From the NCBI GenBank assembly GCA_031254875.1, contig JAIRTW010000056.1, positions 19,703 through 83,702 on the forward strand: 64,000 nt of DNA. Reading direction: 5' to 3'. The position numbers and the translations under genes were made by a program. The notes under the pieces were generated by a model that had not been told where the DNA came from, made no database searches, and saw nothing but the letters and a program-made list of their open reading frames with translations. This DNA is from Candidatus Bathycorpusculum termitum. GTDB lineage: Archaea; Thermoproteota; Bathyarchaeia; Bathyarchaeales; Bathycorpusculaceae. Shown one piece after another: positions 54,239-62,625 of the stretch. Every line of letters starts with the position of its first letter. Position 1 is the first letter of the stretch.

Positions 54239-54601
54239 TTAGGCGAGAAGCAGAATTGCTTTGGCTAGATCACCGTCGGCTTCTTTGAGCGCTTCTCGTG
54301 CTTTATCGAGGCTTTTGCCGGTTTGGTCTGCGACGAGTTGTACATCTTCCTCGCTGAATGCAGGTTTTGTCGGTGCTGTTGCGCCTCGGAGTGAGGACGC
54401 CTGCTCGCTGACTTGTCCGCCGATAATCTGATACATCTTTTGTCCCTGAACCTGCAGAATCGCTACCTCCGGCTCATCGATAACTATGTCTTTGTCGGCT
54501 GTTCGGATGATAACCTGCTCTACGTCGGACACGCTGTCCATGTTCATGCCCATACGTTGCATCATACGTTTCTGCTCTCGGGGATTCATACGTTTATGCA
54601 T
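54239..54601 (-). CDS. nac: Nascent polypeptide-associated complex protein
   Basis: 120 residues. Archaeal NAC: a basic/Met-rich N-terminus (MNPREQKRMMQRMGMNMDSV), the NAC beta domain (VEQVIIRTADKDIVIDEPEVAILQVQGQKMYQIIGG, about 27-65), a linker, and a C-terminal UBA domain (FSEEDVQLVADQTGKSLDKAREALKEADGDLAKAILLL, about 82-119). It forms a homodimer that binds emerging chains at the ribosome. Downstream of the PUA gene on the same strand, with about 300 bases between. Confidence 0.95.
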   Translation of the reverse strand: MHKRMNPREQKRMMQRMGMNMDSVSDVEQVIIRTADKDIVIDEPEVAILQVQGQKMYQIIGGQVSEQASSLRGATAPTKPAFSEEDVQLVADQTGKSLDKAREALKEADGDLAKAILLLA

Positions 54602-54908
54602 AACTATTCACTACTTACCACAAATATCTACGCTAGAACTTGATAAATTTAACTTAGACATTTTGGTTTTTTTCTGTTCAAGGGAGTCTCTGATACTGTA
54701 CAAAAAACAGGTTATAACATTAAAACAATTAGCTAATATCAGTGGAAACTTGAAGACCTGCCGTTCAATAGACCTATTGTCGTTGTAGTAGTCATCGTGT
54801 TAATAATCCGCACAGCATCACCTGCACTTGTGCCACACATTGCATCACCCTTTTCTGGTACCTGTGCTTTTGAGTTGTCGGCGGCGAGCCATACCGACAG
54901 AAAAAATT
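54602..54908. other. Intergenic stretch between PUA and NAC genes
   Basis: About 307 bases. It contains the inverted repeat at 54876-54899 and AT-rich sequence that would hold the NAC promoter. No gene was seen. Confidence 0.4.
54876..54899 (-). terminator. Stem-loop downstream of the PUA gene
   Basis: TGTCGG (54876-54881) pairs with CCGACA (54894-54899) around a 12-base loop, just after the PUA gene's stop on the minus strand. A TTTTTT run lies between that stop and the stem, not after it, so terminator function is only possible. Confidence 0.3.
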
Positions 54909-55376
54909 TTAGCTTTTGTTTATGCCATGTCGGGTCTTGACGGCGACGCCGATTTTAAATGCATGGATTTCACTGCTGGAGAGCAGGGTGCGGCCGACTG
55001 CGAGGACTTGTCGGTTTTCATCTACGGCGATGACTTCGTCTTTAGCACCCACTTCTTCATTAATCGCCACAACATGCACGGCAAAGACGTCTCCGCCTTT
55101 GGCGATGTAGGGGGCTACGGCGTTTTGCACGGTTACAAAGCATTTGGCTTCTGGAATATGTTCTGCCATGGTTTGGGCGGCTTTGATGCTCAAGGACAGT
55201 CGGCCGTCGGTGGGGCGCAGAGTTGCCAGCCGTTCACCATATAGATTGATGTAGCGTATTCTGCCGGTGCGAGGTGAATACTGGATTTCTATATCTTCGG
55301 GGAACAGTTTGGCGCCGGTTCCTTTGCCGAATTGATAGTCTGCGATGCATCGGACTTTTTGTTTTGCAGTTTCCAT
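54909..55376 (-). CDS. PUA-domain RNA-binding protein (archaeosine transglycosylase-type)
   Basis: 155 residues. The N-terminal half (VRCIADYQFGKGTGAKLFPEDIEIQYSPRTGRIRYI) is the C2-type domain found in archaeosine transglycosylases, and the C-terminal half is a PUA domain (AKCFVTVQNAVAPYIAKGGDVFAVHVVAINEEVGAKDEVIAVDENRQVLAVGRTLLSSSEI). There is no catalytic domain, so it is an RNA-binding protein or a split partner of the modification machinery. It is divergent from the aMBF1 gene. Confidence 0.88.
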   Translation of the reverse strand: METAKQKVRCIADYQFGKGTGAKLFPEDIEIQYSPRTGRIRYINLYGERLATLRPTDGRLSLSIKAAQTMAEHIPEAKCFVTVQNAVAPYIAKGGDVFAVHVVAINEEVGAKDEVIAVDENRQVLAVGRTLLSSSEIHAFKIGVAVKTRHGINKS

Positions 55377-55462
55377 GAGTTTATCATACCGTGTGGTGAT
55401 GTTAATTCGACAAGTATAAACATAACAACATAATAAAACTCACTGAAAGGTGATTGTTTTAC

Positions 55463-55993
55463 ATGCGATGTGAAGTCTGCGGACGCAAAATCCACACTGA
55501 CCCCGTACGTGCCGTAATCGAAGGCGCCAAGCTGACTGTGTGTGTTGAATGTTCCAAACACGGCAAAGTCATGATTTATGAAGAACCAACCGTTTCACAG
55601 CCCAGCCCAACCAAATCGTATGCACATATCCCCGTTATCATGAAGAAACCTCCGGTTGCACAAGTGCAGATAACTACCGAAGTCGTCGATGATTACGCCG
55701 CCAAAATTCGCTCGGCAAGAGAAAAATTGGGCTTATCGCACGAAGATTTAGGAAAAAAAATCAATGAAAAAACTTCCCTACTTCGCCATATCGAAACCGG
55801 CAAAGTTGCGCCCAACAACCAGCTTGCAAACAAACTGGAGCACGCCCTAAAAATCACATTGATGGTTCCAATTGTAGATGAAAAAGTCACAGTTGCACCC
55901 AAAAAGATGGCTAGTGACGGGTTAACTTTGGGCGACCTCATCGAAATGAACAAACCAGATGGGGAGGCTTCCAGCAGACGAAAGCCGTCTTAG
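55463..55993 (+). CDS. mbf1: Multiprotein bridging factor 1 (aMBF1)
   Basis: About 176 residues. The N-terminal zinc ribbon (CEVCGRKI ... CVECSKHGK, Cys at about 3, 6, 29, 32) and a C-terminal cro-type helix-turn-helix (SAREKLGLSHEDLGKKINEKTSLLRHIETGKVAPNNQLANKLEHAL, about 78-122). Archaeal MBF1 proteins bind ribosomes or TBP-like factors; the exact role is unclear. ATG 55463 is preceded by GGTGA at ten bases. The hflX frame begins just before its stop. Confidence 0.92.
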   Translation: MRCEVCGRKIHTDPVRAVIEGAKLTVCVECSKHGKVMIYEEPTVSQPSPTKSYAHIPVIMKKPPVAQVQITTEVVDDYAAKIRSAREKLGLSHEDLGKKINEKTSLLRHIETGKVAPNNQLANKLEHALKITLMVPIVDEKVTVAPKKMASDGLTLGDLIEMNKPDGEASSRRKPS

Positions 55994-57243
55994 TTCAGCG
56001 CAGGTTGAACCGCGAAGAATCCAGCTTAGAGGAACTCAAAAGTCTAGCCCAGACGGCCGGCTACATCATTGTCGGTACCATGGAGCAGACTCGCCGGCCA
56101 GACGCGCGCTATCAGATAGGCGCAGGTAAAGTTGAAGAACTTGTCAAACTGGTTGAAGAGACAGGCGCTCAAAAAGTAATCTTTGATAACCAGCTTCGGA
56201 CACTGCAGAACTACAACTTGGCAAAAGCTACCCGTGTCGAAGTTATTGATCGTTTCCAGCTTATACTTGAACTCTTCCGTAGACGAGCCACCACAACCGA
56301 AGCCCAGTTGCAAATTCAGCTTGCCACCCTCCAAAATGAACTCAAACATGCCCGAGAAAAAGTGCGGCTCTCCAAGGGTAGCGAACAACCCGGCTTCATG
56401 GGATTGGGCGTTTATGAAGCAGACATCTACCGTGATGCCATTAAATTGCAGGTGCAGACTATACGTAAAAAGCTCAGTCGTATTCGCGAAAAGCGGGTTC
56501 TGCAACGGGTAAGACGAACTGAATTAGGCTTTTTAACGATTTCGCTGGCAGGCTACACCAGCGCAGGTAAAAGCACGCTATTTAATGCTCTTACCGATGA
56601 AACTGCACTGGTTGATAAAAGTCTCTTTACAACACTCTCTACACAGACGCGAATGATAGATTTCAGTGGACGCCGCTTTCTCTTAACTGACACTGTGGGC
56701 TTCATCGACCGTCTTCCTATCTCGCTTATTGAGGCGTTCCACTCGACGCTTGAGGAAACCATTTTCGCCGACCTCATCGTCCTTGTTGTAGACTTAAATG
56801 AACCCCTAAATGTCATCGAGAAAAAGAACAACGTTTGCCTCGAAACCATCGAGCACCTCGGCGCCTCCGGTATCCCAACCGTAACGGTGCTCAACAAAAT
56901 CGACCGTCTCAAACCCCCCGAGCAAGCAGAAAAACTCGACGCCCTCAAAGATAAAGTCAAAAACCCCCTCTTGCTTTCGGCAAAATGCCAAACAAACCTC
57001 GACGAACTCAAAAAGCACATCCTCCGAGTGCTCGAGACCTATGTATCAGCGGAGTTCAGCGTGCCCCTCAGCGGTAATGTCATGCCGTTTATTTCATGGG
57101 TGCACCAAAAGGCCGACATTCATAAAGAAGAATTCACCAACGACTCTGTTCACATCACCCTTGAAGCCGAACCGTCGGTGATGGAGCAGATAAAAAGGAA
57201 AGTGCAGGACTTAAATGGAAAATTCCAGCTCACCCAACAATAA
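55978..57243 (+). CDS. hflX: GTPase HflX
   Basis: About 421 residues from ACG 55978, or 412 from TTG 56005. Ribosome-associated GTPase. The N-terminal HflX domain contains SLEELKSLAQTAGYIIVGTMEQTRRPDARYQIGAGK, then a coiled coil, then the G domain with GYTSAGKST (G1), DTVGFIDRLP (G3) and NKID (G4). HflX usually begins with a beta strand like 'KAVLV'. In this frame AAAGCCGTCTTAGTT (KAVLV) lies before the TTG, directly after an ACG. GGGGAGG (55961-55967) lies ten bases before this ACG. The in-frame stop TGA is at 55915 and no ATG/GTG/TTG lies between, so a start at ACG is suggested. The TTG has no upstream ribosome-binding site. Confidence 0.92.
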   Translation, partial: TKAVLVQRRLNREESSLEELKSLAQTAGYIIVGTMEQTRRPDARYQIGAGKVEELVKLVEETGAQKVIFDNQLRTLQNYNLAKATRVEVIDRFQLILELFRRRATTTEAQLQIQLATLQNELKHAREKVRLSKGSEQPGFMGLGVYEADIYRDAIKLQVQTIRKKLSRIREKRVLQRVRRTELGFLTISLAGYTSAGKSTLFNALTDETALVDKSLFTTLSTQTRMIDFSGRRFLLTDTVGFIDRLPISLIEAFHSTLEETIFADLIVLVVDLNEPLNVIEKKNNVCLETIEHLGASGIPTVTVLNKIDRLKPPEQAEKLDALKDKVKNPLLLSAKCQTNLDELKKHILRVLETYVSAEFSVPLSGNVMPFISWVHQKADIHKEEFTNDSVHITLEAEPSVMEQIKRKVQDLNGKFQLTQQ

Positions 57244-57808
57244 CCCCGCAAAAATTATAGTTCTACGGTGGGGACACCGTGTCCAGCGGGATATGCGGCT
57301 GACAACGCATGTAGCTTTGACAGCGCGAGCCTTAGGCGCTTCCGGTTTTATTTTAGCCGACGTAGCCGACAATCATATCGAAGAAACCGTAACCAAAATC
57401 ACCACTGTATGGGGTGGTAGCTTCAATTTTGAAATGGCGGTCCCTTGGAAAAGTGCAGTTCGAAAATGGAAAAACAACAGCGGCATCATTGTACACCTCA
57501 CTGCGTATGGCGAGAACATCCAAACCAGCGATGTCATGAATCGCATCAAGGCACAAGACAAAGACGTTATGCTTCTGATGGGTAGCCAAAAAGTGCCCGG
57601 AGAATTCTACTCTGAGGAAGTTTCCGATTTCAACGTTGCTGTAGGAAATCAGCCGCATTCGGAATGTTCAGCTCTTGCCATCTTTTTAGACCGCTATTTT
57701 GGCGGTCAGGAGCTGGATAAACCGTTTGAAAAAGCAAAAATCAGCATCATTCCCAAAGAACGGGGTAAGGAAATTAAAACAAACATTGAATTTCGAAAAC
57801 CTGTGTAA
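57215..57808 (+). CDS. trm56: tRNA (cytidine-56-2'-O)-methyltransferase (aTrm56)
   Basis: 197 residues. SPOUT-class archaeal enzyme methylating C56 in the T loop. Family parts: IIVLRWGHRVQRDMRLTTHVALTARALGASGFILA near the N-terminus, and GSQKVPGEFYSEEVSDFNVAVGNQPHSECSALAIFLDRYF, which is the knotted SAM-binding region. It starts within the last 30 bases of hflX, in an overlapping frame. Part of the aMBF1-HflX-Trm56-TFE run. Confidence 0.92.
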   Translation: MENSSSPNNNPAKIIVLRWGHRVQRDMRLTTHVALTARALGASGFILADVADNHIEETVTKITTVWGGSFNFEMAVPWKSAVRKWKNNSGIIVHLTAYGENIQTSDVMNRIKAQDKDVMLLMGSQKVPGEFYSEEVSDFNVAVGNQPHSECSALAIFLDRYFGGQELDKPFEKAKISIIPKERGKEIKTNIEFRKPV

Positions 57809-57864
57809 GAAGAGTTTTATTGCGGCATAATGTAGTATTGTGGGTGTCAAAAGGAATTTCGAGC

Positions 57865-58377
57865 ATGTTATCAACTATTGATGATACAACCCTAAATAAA
57901 GTGGCCTTGGCGCTTGGAGACGAAGACGCCGTAAAACTTATCGATCACCTAAAAGGCGTAGAAGAAATCACAGATGATGAAATCGCCAACAAAACTGGCA
58001 TACGCCTAAATAGCGTGCGCAAAATCCTCTACAAACTCTATGACCACTCACTGGTCAGCCTCAGACGCACTCGCGATCCTAAAACCGGCTGGTTTATCTT
58101 TCACTGGAAACTCCAACCTGACCAACTTGAAGGTTTTATCCTCAGCCAAAAAAGGCGTGTTCTTGAAAAACTCAACGTACGCTTAGAATACGAGAAAAAT
58201 CATGACTTCTACTACTGCGGTAGTCAAGAATGCAAACGTATCCCCTTCGAAGAAGCGGTGGAACTCGTTTTCCACTGTTCCGGATGCAGCAAACCTCTCT
58301 CACATTTCGCCAACGAAGACATGATTGACAAGCTCGCAGTGAAAGTGGAAATCCTGCGCAGAGAACTAGGCGAATAA
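57865..58377 (+). CDS. tfe: Transcription factor E (TFE alpha)
   Basis: About 170 residues. The N-terminal winged helix (about 1-85: LIDHLKGVEEITDDEIANKTGIRLNSVRKILYKLYDHSLVSLRRTRDPKTGWFIFHWKL) and a C-terminal zinc ribbon (YYCGSQECKR ... FHCSGC) define archaeal TFE, which assists promoter opening by RNA polymerase. ATG 57865 is preceded by AAAGGA at nine bases; the longer in-frame TTG at 57820 is unlikely. An HD-domain gene starts one base after its stop. Confidence 0.93.
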   Translation: MLSTIDDTTLNKVALALGDEDAVKLIDHLKGVEEITDDEIANKTGIRLNSVRKILYKLYDHSLVSLRRTRDPKTGWFIFHWKLQPDQLEGFILSQKRRVLEKLNVRLEYEKNHDFYYCGSQECKRIPFEEAVELVFHCSGCSKPLSHFANEDMIDKLAVKVEILRRELGE

Positions 58378-58378
58378 G

Positions 58379-58912
58379 GTGAACCCGCAGCTTCCGAGCA
58401 GGGAGCAAACAATAGGGATTCTTAGAGAAAAGAACTGTCCACCCCCAGTCATCAATCACTGCATCGCTGTCGCAGACTATGCACTAGAAACAGCCCGTCG
58501 TCTTCAAGGGAAAGGCTTCAAAATTGATTTGGCGCTCATTGAAGCAGGTGCCTTGTTGCATGACATAGGCCGTTCCAGAACCCATAGCGTTGATCATTCC
58601 TTAGTTGGTGCACAGATTATCCAAAAACTCGGGTTGCCAAAATCCCTAGTAAACATTATCAAGCGGCATGTAGGCGCCGGTATCACCTCCGACGAAGCCG
58701 AGCGACTAGGTTGGCCAAAAGACAACTATATCCCCCAAACGCTGGAGGAAAAAGTTGTTTGCTATGCTGACAAACGTATCGGCAATGACGGTGTTGTGCC
58801 AATAGAAACTGAAATTGAGCGGTTGCAGAAGGATGGTTTTGGGGCGGCGGCAGAAAGAGTTAGAAGACTCCATGTAGAAATAACAAGTCTGCTAGGTGAA
58901 ACTTGTGATTAA
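58379..58912 (+). CDS. HDIG/HD-domain phosphohydrolase
   Basis: 177 residues. The HD motif shows as HC (VINHCIAVADYALETA), LLHDIGRSRTHSVDH (the HD pair), and the later His and Asp in IIKRHVGAGI and VVCYADKRIG. This is the archaeal HDIG-type family, metal-dependent phosphohydrolases of nucleotides or RNA ends. It starts at GTG, one base after TFE. Its end overlaps the DUF2110-like gene by eight bases. Confidence 0.88.
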   Translation: MNPQLPSREQTIGILREKNCPPPVINHCIAVADYALETARRLQGKGFKIDLALIEAGALLHDIGRSRTHSVDHSLVGAQIIQKLGLPKSLVNIIKRHVGAGITSDEAERLGWPKDNYIPQTLEEKVVCYADKRIGNDGVVPIETEIERLQKDGFGAAAERVRRLHVEITSLLGETCD

Positions 58913-59651
58913 TTTAACATTGTTCGTAAAAGCTTGGAACGGTGGCCAACTACGTCAGATAGATGAACTTCTGCATAGTCAATTTGCAGACCTCGAAGTA
59001 GACGTAAAAGTTCTAGGTAACCCCGTTAACCGGTGGGTGCAGGTTTCTGTTGAAGGCGAAGACGAAGCCATTGCAGTTGCCTACATACGCAAAGAAATCG
59101 GTGTCTGTCCCGTTAGTTTTGATGCTGTAGAAACCGCTATGGTGCTCAAGGGCTATGTTTCTAAAATTGAGGTGGAAAAGCAGAGGTTGATGGTGGATGT
59201 GGGGGTTTTTGAGCCCAAAGTCACACAAGTTGTGGTGTCACTATCAAATCTGCAAACACAGCTCGTTGGCGGTAAAAACGTTGCGCTCAAACAAATCGTG
59301 GAAGCGTACGCCGTTACTGAAGGTTTACCCCTAAGCGTTAAAGTGATCTCAAAAGACGCGGACATTTTGGAGGCTGAGCTGTCGGCTGAGCAGGTGGTGA
59401 AACTGCAGAGCTGGCAACAATCGCTTCTTGACCGACTTATTGTGTTGCGGACATCTAAGGAGTTGGTTTCTGAGGTGCTTGAGCGGACACGGCTGGACCG
59501 CGATGTTATCGATGTGGAGTCACTGGGGTTGTTCGAGTTTGCCTTGGTCTGCAAACTGGGGACGGATGCGGCGGGTTTAATTCCCCGAATGGGACGGTAC
59601 ATGCGCAATGCAGTGTTTGTGGTTTTTGATGCTAAGAAAGCGCGGTTTTGA
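58905..59651 (+). CDS. DUF2110-family archaeal protein
   Basis: About 248 residues. LFVKAWNGGQLRQIDELLHSQFADLEVDVKVLGNPVNRWVQVSVEGEDEAIAVAYIRKEIG is a stretch I associate with archaeal DUF2110, which often sits next to TFE. The C-terminal ALVCKLGTDAAGLIPRMGRYM is a second conserved-looking part. An internal S1/OB-like segment may be present (KGYVSKIEVEKQRLMVDVGVFEPK). Function unknown; possible RNA binding. I prefer GTG 58905 (GGTGA about seven bases upstream) over GTG 58896. It ends the aMBF1-to-DUF2110 cluster. Confidence 0.75.
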   Translation: MINLTLFVKAWNGGQLRQIDELLHSQFADLEVDVKVLGNPVNRWVQVSVEGEDEAIAVAYIRKEIGVCPVSFDAVETAMVLKGYVSKIEVEKQRLMVDVGVFEPKVTQVVVSLSNLQTQLVGGKNVALKQIVEAYAVTEGLPLSVKVISKDADILEAELSAEQVVKLQSWQQSLLDRLIVLRTSKELVSEVLERTRLDRDVIDVESLGLFEFALVCKLGTDAAGLIPRMGRYMRNAVFVVFDAKKARF

Positions 59652-59724
59652 GTGTAGACCGGGATTAAATTTATAAGTGGAACATAATTAGTTATCCGTT
59701 TTAGTATAATAAAAATTGTAAAGA

Positions 59725-59910
59725 GTGAGGGAGAGGACAAAAATAAGCCAAATAGAAGAGAGAGGGGACGGTAGAAGAAAATACCGCATCGACATCGGCG
59801 CCTATGGAAGCATAGGCATAGAAGCACCAACCAAAGAAGAATGCCTCGAACTATTCAAAGAAGTCACCAGAACCAAACGCGACCAAAGAATAGACGAAGC
59901 CATCCGATAA
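59725..59910 (+). CDS. Small charged hypothetical protein
   Basis: 61 residues if started at GTG 59725. GDGRRKYRIDIGAYGSIGIEAPTKEECLELFKEVTRTKRDQRIDEAIR appears coding and compact (a two-strand, one-helix profile). The GTG is followed, not preceded, by the ribosome-binding-like GGGAGAGG. Six bases after that lies ATA AGC (59743), in the place where an ATG AGC would be expected. The true start is therefore unclear. No family is recognised. Confidence 0.55.
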   Translation: MRERTKISQIEERGDGRRKYRIDIGAYGSIGIEAPTKEECLELFKEVTRTKRDQRIDEAIR

Positions 59911-59973
59911 ATTACCAATAGCTGCCAAGCAATCCAAATGGCAACCGAGCCGATTTTTAATACTTGCGGATTC

Positions 59974-60135
59974 TTACAACACATCATGCTCCTCTTTGCA
60001 GTGTGTATTGTAGTCTTCTTTATTATCGTAAACCTGCTGGTCTAGGGGGCACTTAAGCTTCTTCTCAGCAGTCATTTCAGGCTCAGGAACAGTAACCCGC
60101 GGCGCAGTCCGCCTCAAATCATCAACATCAGACAT
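59974..60135 (-). CDS. 53-residue protein with Cys/His finger-like motif
   Basis: Read directly from the minus strand: ATG at 60135-60133, TAA at 59976-59974. GGAGGTG stands eight bases before the ATG, a strong ribosome-binding site. The C-terminus CPLDQQVYDNKEDYNTHCKEEH offers Cys, His, Cys and His within 22 residues, a possible small zinc-binding knuckle. The N-terminal half is Pro- and charge-rich. No family is recognised. Confidence 0.6.
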   Translation of the reverse strand: MSDVDDLRRTAPRVTVPEPEMTAEKKLKCPLDQQVYDNKEDYNTHCKEEHDVL

Positions 60136-60372
60136 CCTTTTTCACCTCCACAAAAACCCGGTTACCAAACAACATTAATCCAAGCACAAATAAGGGTTAA
60201 TTAAAATATGTGACTACACACAGCCACAGTCAGCCCTAAACGGACCAACTTTATTTTTTCCAATAAACCTGTAGCCACCATGGTTTTTTACATGTTACGA
60301 TAGTAGACAGCAAACCTTAAACAAATATTGATTATTTTGCAAAATGAGATTAAAAAAAGGGCTGTTTTGGAC

Positions 60373-60732
60373 TTAGATGCCCAGCGTACCTAAACCTATG
60401 CCGATACCTATACCAATGAGCGCCAGCAGGAATGCTATGACAGCAAAGACAATCACCGACACGACCGCAATGGCGAACGCTTTGATCCAGCCGCAATCAA
60501 AGAAGTGCTTGATGAGCCCTAGCCACACAAAGAACATAATGATCGTTGAGAATAACCCGCCGATTAAAGCTCCCAAGATTGTGCCGATGACTATGCCGAG
60601 CACAACTATCCAGATGGCATCAGTAAATTTGGCGTTATGTTTGCCTGCTAATGCTCTGCCAACAAGCCACAATATGGGTGCAACGACAATTATAGCAATA
60701 ACTATCTGTATTAAGAGTCCGACGATATCCAT
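60373..60732 (-). CDS. Multi-helix membrane protein
   Basis: About 119 residues with three or four hydrophobic helices (IVGLLIQIVIAIIVVAPILWLVG, AIWIVVLGIVIGTILGALIGGLF, IIMFFVWLGLI, AFAIAVVSVIVFAVIAFLLALIG), ending in a Gly/Ile tail. The ATG at 60732 is favoured by GGAGG six bases upstream; an in-frame ATG at 60759 lies before that site. No family is recognised. Confidence 0.7.
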   Translation of the reverse strand: MDIVGLLIQIVIAIIVVAPILWLVGRALAGKHNAKFTDAIWIVVLGIVIGTILGALIGGLFSTIIMFFVWLGLIKHFFDCGWIKAFAIAVVSVIVFAVIAFLLALIGIGIGIGLGTLGI

Positions 60733-60970
60733 ATTAATCCTCCACATAGTATACTTCATGGGGATTTTTAAAATAATCGTTTAATGCACGCATGCCTGAG
60801 TGAATAAGTGACTATCAGTCTGACACATAGTGCGCTTCTATCCATGGGCCATCTGACATGCCCTTGGTTAATGAAGTTCATAGAAGCATACCAAAACAAA
60901 CTGGGGTAACTCCCGAAATAAATGGTTTGGAAGTTTCTGTCCAGTGGGGGGCTTATGCAACCTCCAAGGG

Positions 60971-61081
60971 ATGACATTACAACTGAATGGTTCATACGAA
61001 AACAATGGTCGTGGCCATGGTGTTTTCTTTGCTAATTTCCAGCCAGACGGAACACTAAACTATCTTAATACCGTGAACTAA
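60971..61081 (+). pseudogene. Coding relic: C-terminal fragment
   Basis: MTLQLNGSYENNGRGHGVFFANF and onward to GTLNYLNTVN, then TAA. It is only 36 residues, but upstream sequence in other frames also reads like coding (GVTPEINGLEVSVQWGAYATSKG), and the end matches the relic at 11578-11619. It is probably the remains of a secreted protein gene. Confidence 0.4.
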
Positions 61082-61207
61082 CCATAGTACTAAACATGAA
61101 CGTGCTGAAGATTATGCATCTTGCTTTTATTGCGATGCCGATTTAAAACCACATCAATACATGTTTTTTATGTGTAATTTGGGCGGGAAGGTTAAACACC
61201 GCGGTAG
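61082..61207. other. Intergenic stretch
   Basis: Short AT-rich region between the relic and the radical SAM gene. Nothing recognised. Confidence 0.3.
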
Positions 61208-62023
61208 TTACTTCTTGCAATACTGCGCTATACATTGTTTGGCATGGTACCGTTGTACCACTCGCCTAATGTAATACTTTGCTCTAAAATTTGCTGAAGC
61301 CCATGCGCATTTTCTGCATAAAACGTCGCCGTCTATTTTGAATCGGCTGGCGCATACTTTTCGATACTCAGACGACCCGATTATATCAAGCCATGACTGA
61401 GATACTAAATTGCCCAGCGGGTGTTTTAATCCAAAATCCATACAGCACAAGACCACATCACAGTTGGGCAACATCACAAACTGTGGTGCATAGAGTTTTT
61501 CGCAAAAGAACCAGCCGCGCTGGTATCTTCCTTGGGTATCAGTGCAGGATCCTGCACGCTCGTTTGATATAAATTGCTCATTCATCACATAGAAGGTACT
61601 GATATGTAGCTGTTTCATGGCGGCTGTTAGGGTGTCTTTGTATGCTTGGGTGAGTGGAATTTTTGCGTTCCCCAATTTATCGGGCAGATGCAGGGTCACT
61701 TCAGGGTTACAGCGACTAAGCCGATCTACATCTTTACTCTTGAGACCAACAAGCGTTGAGAACAAACTAATCTTATAGTTCTGTGCATGGGCGTATTCAA
61801 TCATGTCTATGCATTGCGGGTTCAGGAAGGGCTCTGCAAAACCAGAAAAATGAATAGCCACATGTTTAGGCACACTGGACAGGGCGGTCTTGAAATCACT
61901 GAACGTTAACATTTTGCAATAGTGATAACGTTTTTGAAAAATACGTTGTGGGCAATAACTGCAGTCAATGATGCAGTTGCTCACAGTTGTTACTTCTAGC
62001 CAAGGCTGAAACAGGCGTATCAT
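61208..62023 (-). CDS. Radical SAM / SPASM-like protein
   Basis: 271 residues. The cluster motif is CIIDCSYCPQ (about 17-26), a variant of CxxxCxxC. FSGFAEPFLNPQCIDMI and YKISLFSTLVGL are typical barrel parts, and the C-terminal cysteines (WFFCEKLY, CDVVLCCMDFG, CRKCAWA) suggest a SPASM-like auxiliary cluster. Such proteins modify peptides or other targets. No peptide substrate gene is obvious nearby. It stands alone on the minus strand. Confidence 0.8.
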   Translation of the reverse strand: MIRLFQPWLEVTTVSNCIIDCSYCPQRIFQKRYHYCKMLTFSDFKTALSSVPKHVAIHFSGFAEPFLNPQCIDMIEYAHAQNYKISLFSTLVGLKSKDVDRLSRCNPEVTLHLPDKLGNAKIPLTQAYKDTLTAAMKQLHISTFYVMNEQFISNERAGSCTDTQGRYQRGWFFCEKLYAPQFVMLPNCDVVLCCMDFGLKHPLGNLVSQSWLDIIGSSEYRKVCASRFKIDGDVLCRKCAWASANFRAKYYIRRVVQRYHAKQCIAQYCKK

Positions 62024-62625
62024 CCCATCTGACAGATGCTAATCCACGTTTCCAGTTATTTGTCTTTCTTTGTGATTGGTTGGGAAACAAAAATTAATTG
62101 ATGAGGCGCCATCAAAAAACGGCATATACAAGCTAGCGGAGATCAGGCTACTACTCGGAGGCCAACATACGTTTGCTCTATTGGACGGATGCGTCGGGGG
62201 GGGGGGAGGTGCGTGATTGTATTTCTTACGTGTTTGGGTGCTCGTTTAAAGTTGTATAAGTGATCCACCTAAGCTGATGAGGCGGTTTTTCTTATTTGGT
62301 TGAATTGTCTTTAGACAGGTTTTGGGATAAAACTATTTTGGTTTGACTCGAATGGCAATGCTGTGGAGGCGGACAATCGGAACTGTGAGTGTTTGTTGAC
62401 GGCTTTTGTTATAGACTATTGTTTTAGTAACAAACCAGTTTCTAAGATATTCATAGCGACAAAATACTGAATAATTCCTATATGATGCATATTATTACTA
62501 TATTTGTAATATTATGTATTTTTCAACACTTCTTAAATTGTGCAGGATTCAACTCTTTGCCTGTCTGCACATTTAAGCAGATAGGAACATTAAATTTGCT
62601 AAAAACAAGTGATTTCAAGAAAACG
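62024..62625. other. About 600-base region without intact gene
   Basis: Contains an unusual run of 11 G (62196-62206). The stretch near 62330-62470 has a frame reading WFDSNGNAVEADNRNCECLL, which may be a further gene relic; I do not call it a gene. Confidence 0.35.
62196..62206. repeat. G11 homopolymer
   Basis: Eleven consecutive G, far longer than any other G run in the window. It may be a variable tract or an assembly artefact. Confidence 0.6.

Noticed and set aside
54828..55244. Plus-strand frame of 138 residues opposite the PUA gene
   Set aside because: The PUA protein on the minus strand is recognisable; the plus frame is its antisense.
60377..60784. Plus-strand frame of 135 residues opposite the membrane protein at 60373-60732
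   Set aside because: The minus-strand frame has GGAGG before its ATG and clear membrane helices; the plus frame is Met/Ile/Pro-rich antisense.
62330..62470. Possible gene relic reading FWFDSNGNAVEADNRNC
   Set aside because: Too short, no start or ribosome-binding site, and no matching sequence nearby.
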